The translations under genes were made by a program, and so were the position numbers. Shown in pieces: positions 6,289-7,471 of a stretch of DNA of 7,471 nt (position 1 is its first letter; each line of letters opens with the position of its first letter). Origin of the DNA: Methanotrichaceae archaeon (GTDB lineage Archaea > Halobacteriota > Methanosarcinia > Methanotrichales > Methanotrichaceae); the NCBI GenBank assembly GCA_013329455.1, contig DUKF01000131.1, positions 1-7,471 on the forward strand, written 5' to 3'. A model generated the notes under the pieces. It did not search any database and was not told the DNA's origin. It saw only the letters and a list, made by a program, of their open reading frames with translations.

Positions 6289-6451
6289 GCTTGTGACCAT
6301 TTGCTTCCAACTCATCCGGCATCCACCTCAACCCCACGATCCCGACCCTCCGCCGACCCTCCGAACTCCCAAACCTCCAAACCACCAATCCACCCGGACC
6401 TGAGGATCCTGCCCACCACTCCGCCGATATCCGGAAATACCCAGACCGTCG
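6289..6451 (+). other. C-rich, G-poor intergenic spacer
   Basis: No gene is visible here. From 6301 to 6400 the plus strand has 52 C, 10 G, 24 A and 14 T, a strand bias unlike any coding part of the window. The minus strand consequently carries seven runs of three or more G between 6332 and 6414. No T-run terminator, clear TATA box or Shine-Dalgarno precedes the guanine deaminase start. GATATCC at 6426-6432 is at best a weak box. Confidence 0.75.
6342..6363 (+). repeat. Perfect 11-bp tandem duplication
   Basis: CCGACCCTCCG occurs twice head to tail (6342-6352 and 6353-6363). It is followed by looser 8-base units AAACCTCC, AAACCACC and AATCCACC (6371-6394), giving a small degenerate minisatellite within the C-rich spacer. 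Confidence 0.85.
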
Positions 6452-6928
6452 TTGGCTGAAGAGATGAACGAGTTCATGAGGCAGGCCTTGGAGGAGGCAA
6501 GGATTGGGATAGAAAAGGACGATGGCGGGCCCTTTGGGGCGGTCATCGTCCTGAATGGGGAAGTCGTCTCGAAAGCTCACAACGAGGTCCTGAAGCGAAA
6601 CGACCCCACCGCCCACGCCGAGGTCCTGGCGATCCGGGAGGCCTCCTCGATCCTGGGGCGTTACGACCTTTCCGACTGCGAGATCTACTCCACCTCCGAG
6701 CCCTGCCCCATGTGCTTTTCCGCCATATTCTGGGCGAGGATCAGGCGGCTCGTCTACGGGACGACGAGGGAGGATGTGGCCGAGATCGGCTTCGATGACA
6801 GCCTGATCTACGACGTCATCCGGGGCGATGCGGAACTGGAGCAGCTGGAGATGGTGAGCCTTGACCGGGAGGGGTGCCGGGGGGTTCTGGAGGAGTGGAG
6901 GAGAAAGCCGGGGAGGAGGGTGTACTGA
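6452..6928 (+). CDS. guaD: Guanine deaminase (cytidine-deaminase fold)
   Basis: This 158-residue zinc enzyme would hydrolyse guanine to xanthine and ammonia in purine salvage or breakdown. Zinc ligands are H55 in the HAEV motif and C85/C88 in PCPMC, and E57 is the proton shuttle. Family assignment beyond a generic tRNA or nucleoside deaminase rests on several segments shared with Bacillus subtilis guanine deaminase: GGPFGAVIV, NDPTAHAEV, WAR after the cysteines, GFDDS at 113-117, and a terminal tyrosine (Y158) which in that domain-swapped enzyme reaches the active site. The length fits well (156 in Bacillus). The start is uncertain: TTG at 6452 gives MAEEMNEF, while ATG at 6464 starts at MNEF and aligns equally well with the family. 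Neither has a clear Shine-Dalgarno. The gene sits alone between two spacers, and the connection to the upstream redox genes is not evident. Confidence 0.88.
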   Translation: MAEEMNEFMRQALEEARIGIEKDDGGPFGAVIVLNGEVVSKAHNEVLKRNDPTAHAEVLAIREASSILGRYDLSDCEIYSTSEPCPMCFSAIFWARIRRLVYGTTREDVAEIGFDDSLIYDVIRGDAELEQLEMVSLDREGCRGVLEEWRRKPGRRVY

Positions 6929-7030
6929 AACTCACGGCTGACGTCTGCCCTCACCCACTCCCTTCCGGCTTCTGGTTCAATATTCCCAAGGTCGAAAAGA
7001 TAAATAGACCCCCAGCCTAACTAAATACTT
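6929..7030 (+). promoter_or_regulatory. pyrF promoter region with BRE and TATA box
   Basis: Within this 102-base gap, CGAAAAG at 6993-6999 (BRE-like) is followed directly by ATAAATAG at 7000-7007 (TATA). This is the best archaeal promoter in the window. The box is centred about 27 bases before the pyrF ATG, the normal TATA-to-start distance, so transcription should begin at or within a few bases of 7031. No Shine-Dalgarno is present, consistent with a leaderless mRNA. Confidence 0.75.
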
Positions 7031-7471
7031 ATGATCAGAAACTCTCGCCTCATCCTCGCCCTCGACGTCCTCTCGAAGGAGAGGGCCCTTGAGCTCACCT
7101 CGATCCTCAAGGGCAAAATCGACTACGTCAAAATCGGATACCCCCTGATCCTGGCGACGGGTCTCGACATCGTCGAGGAGATATCGCGGACGACGCCCGT
7201 CATAGCAGACCTCAAGATCGCCGACATTCCCAACACCAACACCCTGATCTCAGAGCAGGTTTTGGCGGCCGGAGCGAAAGGGATCATCGCCCACGCCTTC
7301 GTTGGGAAAGACAGCCTCTCTGCCTGCGTCGATGCTGCCAGGGACTTTGACGCCTTGGTATTCGCGGTTACTGAAATGAGCCATCCCGGTGCGGAGGATT
7401 TCATGGCGCCAGTCGCCGAGCGGCTCGCGAGGGTGGCGAAGGAGTGCGATGTTGACGGCGTCGTCGCCCCG
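7031..7471 (+). CDS. pyrF: Orotidine 5'-phosphate decarboxylase, 5' part (runs off the window)
   Basis: The first 147 codons are present and the frame is still open at the window end. The enzyme decarboxylates OMP to UMP, the last step of de novo pyrimidine synthesis, using a cytoplasmic TIM-barrel dimer without cofactor. Visible active-site residues are D12 (LALD), K34 (YVKIG) and the catalytic D60-x-K62-x-x-D65 in ADLKIADIPNT. The phosphate/pyrimidine loop segment T114-E-M-S-H-P-G-A-E122 is also present. Order and spacing follow the short archaeal enzyme characterised from Methanothermobacter, which is about 228 residues long, so roughly one third is missing here. The ATG at 7031 has no Shine-Dalgarno, but a TATA box is centred about 27 bases upstream, pointing to leaderless translation and transcription independent of guaD. 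Confidence 0.95.
   Translation, partial: MIRNSRLILALDVLSKERALELTSILKGKIDYVKIGYPLILATGLDIVEEISRTTPVIADLKIADIPNTNTLISEQVLAAGAKGIIAHAFVGKDSLSACVDAARDFDALVFAVTEMSHPGAEDFMAPVAERLARVAKECDVDGVVAP

Noticed and set aside
5539..6315. Minus-strand open frame opposite the disulfide oxidoreductase
   Set aside because: It is antisense to a complete flavoprotein. The translation is H/D/G/V-rich without domains and has no ribosome site or promoter.
1..7471. CRISPR array, tRNA/rRNA genes or defence system
   Set aside because: No regularly spaced repeats, cloverleaf-like segments or nuclease, toxin or other defence motifs were seen on either strand.

Overview
The window looks like chromosomal DNA of a methanogenic archaeon. 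Several things point to this: a promoter with an archaeal BRE/TATA layout, a pyrF whose protein closely follows the archaeal orotidine-phosphate decarboxylases, a ferredoxin:thioredoxin-reductase-like protein fused to a rubredoxin knuckle (a type known from methanogens), and GC-rich coding sequence with GGAGG/GGTG ribosome sites and frequent TTG starts. Methanothrix (Methanosaeta) or a relative is my best guess. It is inferred from style and gene content only.

Layout. Bases 1 to about 250 are AT-rich, unlike the rest. They hold the decayed 5' end of an IS200/IS605-type transposase gene on the minus strand, interrupted by an amber codon, together with the element's subterminal hairpin. A short non-coding stretch leads to a predicted five-helix membrane protein of unknown function (396-1199). 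Next comes a tightly packed plus-strand set: glutaredoxin (1341-1622), overlapping by four bases with ferredoxin:disulfide reductase (1619-2137), then a Cu+-type P1B ATPase (2184-4640, TTG start) and a 48-residue YHS-domain protein (4694-4840, TTG start). After a short inverted repeat follows a pyridine-nucleotide disulfide oxidoreductase that resembles mycothione reductase (4885-6288). A C-rich, nearly G-free spacer with small tandem repeats (6289-6451) precedes a guanine deaminase gene (6452-6928). The window ends inside pyrF (7031 onward), which has a clear promoter placed for a leaderless transcript.

How the genes may work together. FDR and glutaredoxin form an electron path from reduced ferredoxin (or another low-potential donor) to protein disulfides. 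The flavoprotein is a second, probably NAD(P)H-linked, disulfide reductase. The copper exporter and the YHS protein handle soft metal ions, which attack thiols. The cluster therefore reads as a thiol-redox and copper-homeostasis neighbourhood. That functional link is inference from gene order. guaD and pyrF are nucleotide-metabolism genes that appear to be separately transcribed.

I see no tRNA, rRNA, CRISPR array or metal-sensing regulator in the window. Most of it consists of recognisable families. The parts least explained are the membrane protein, the natural substrate of the mycothione-reductase-like enzyme, and the C-rich spacer.
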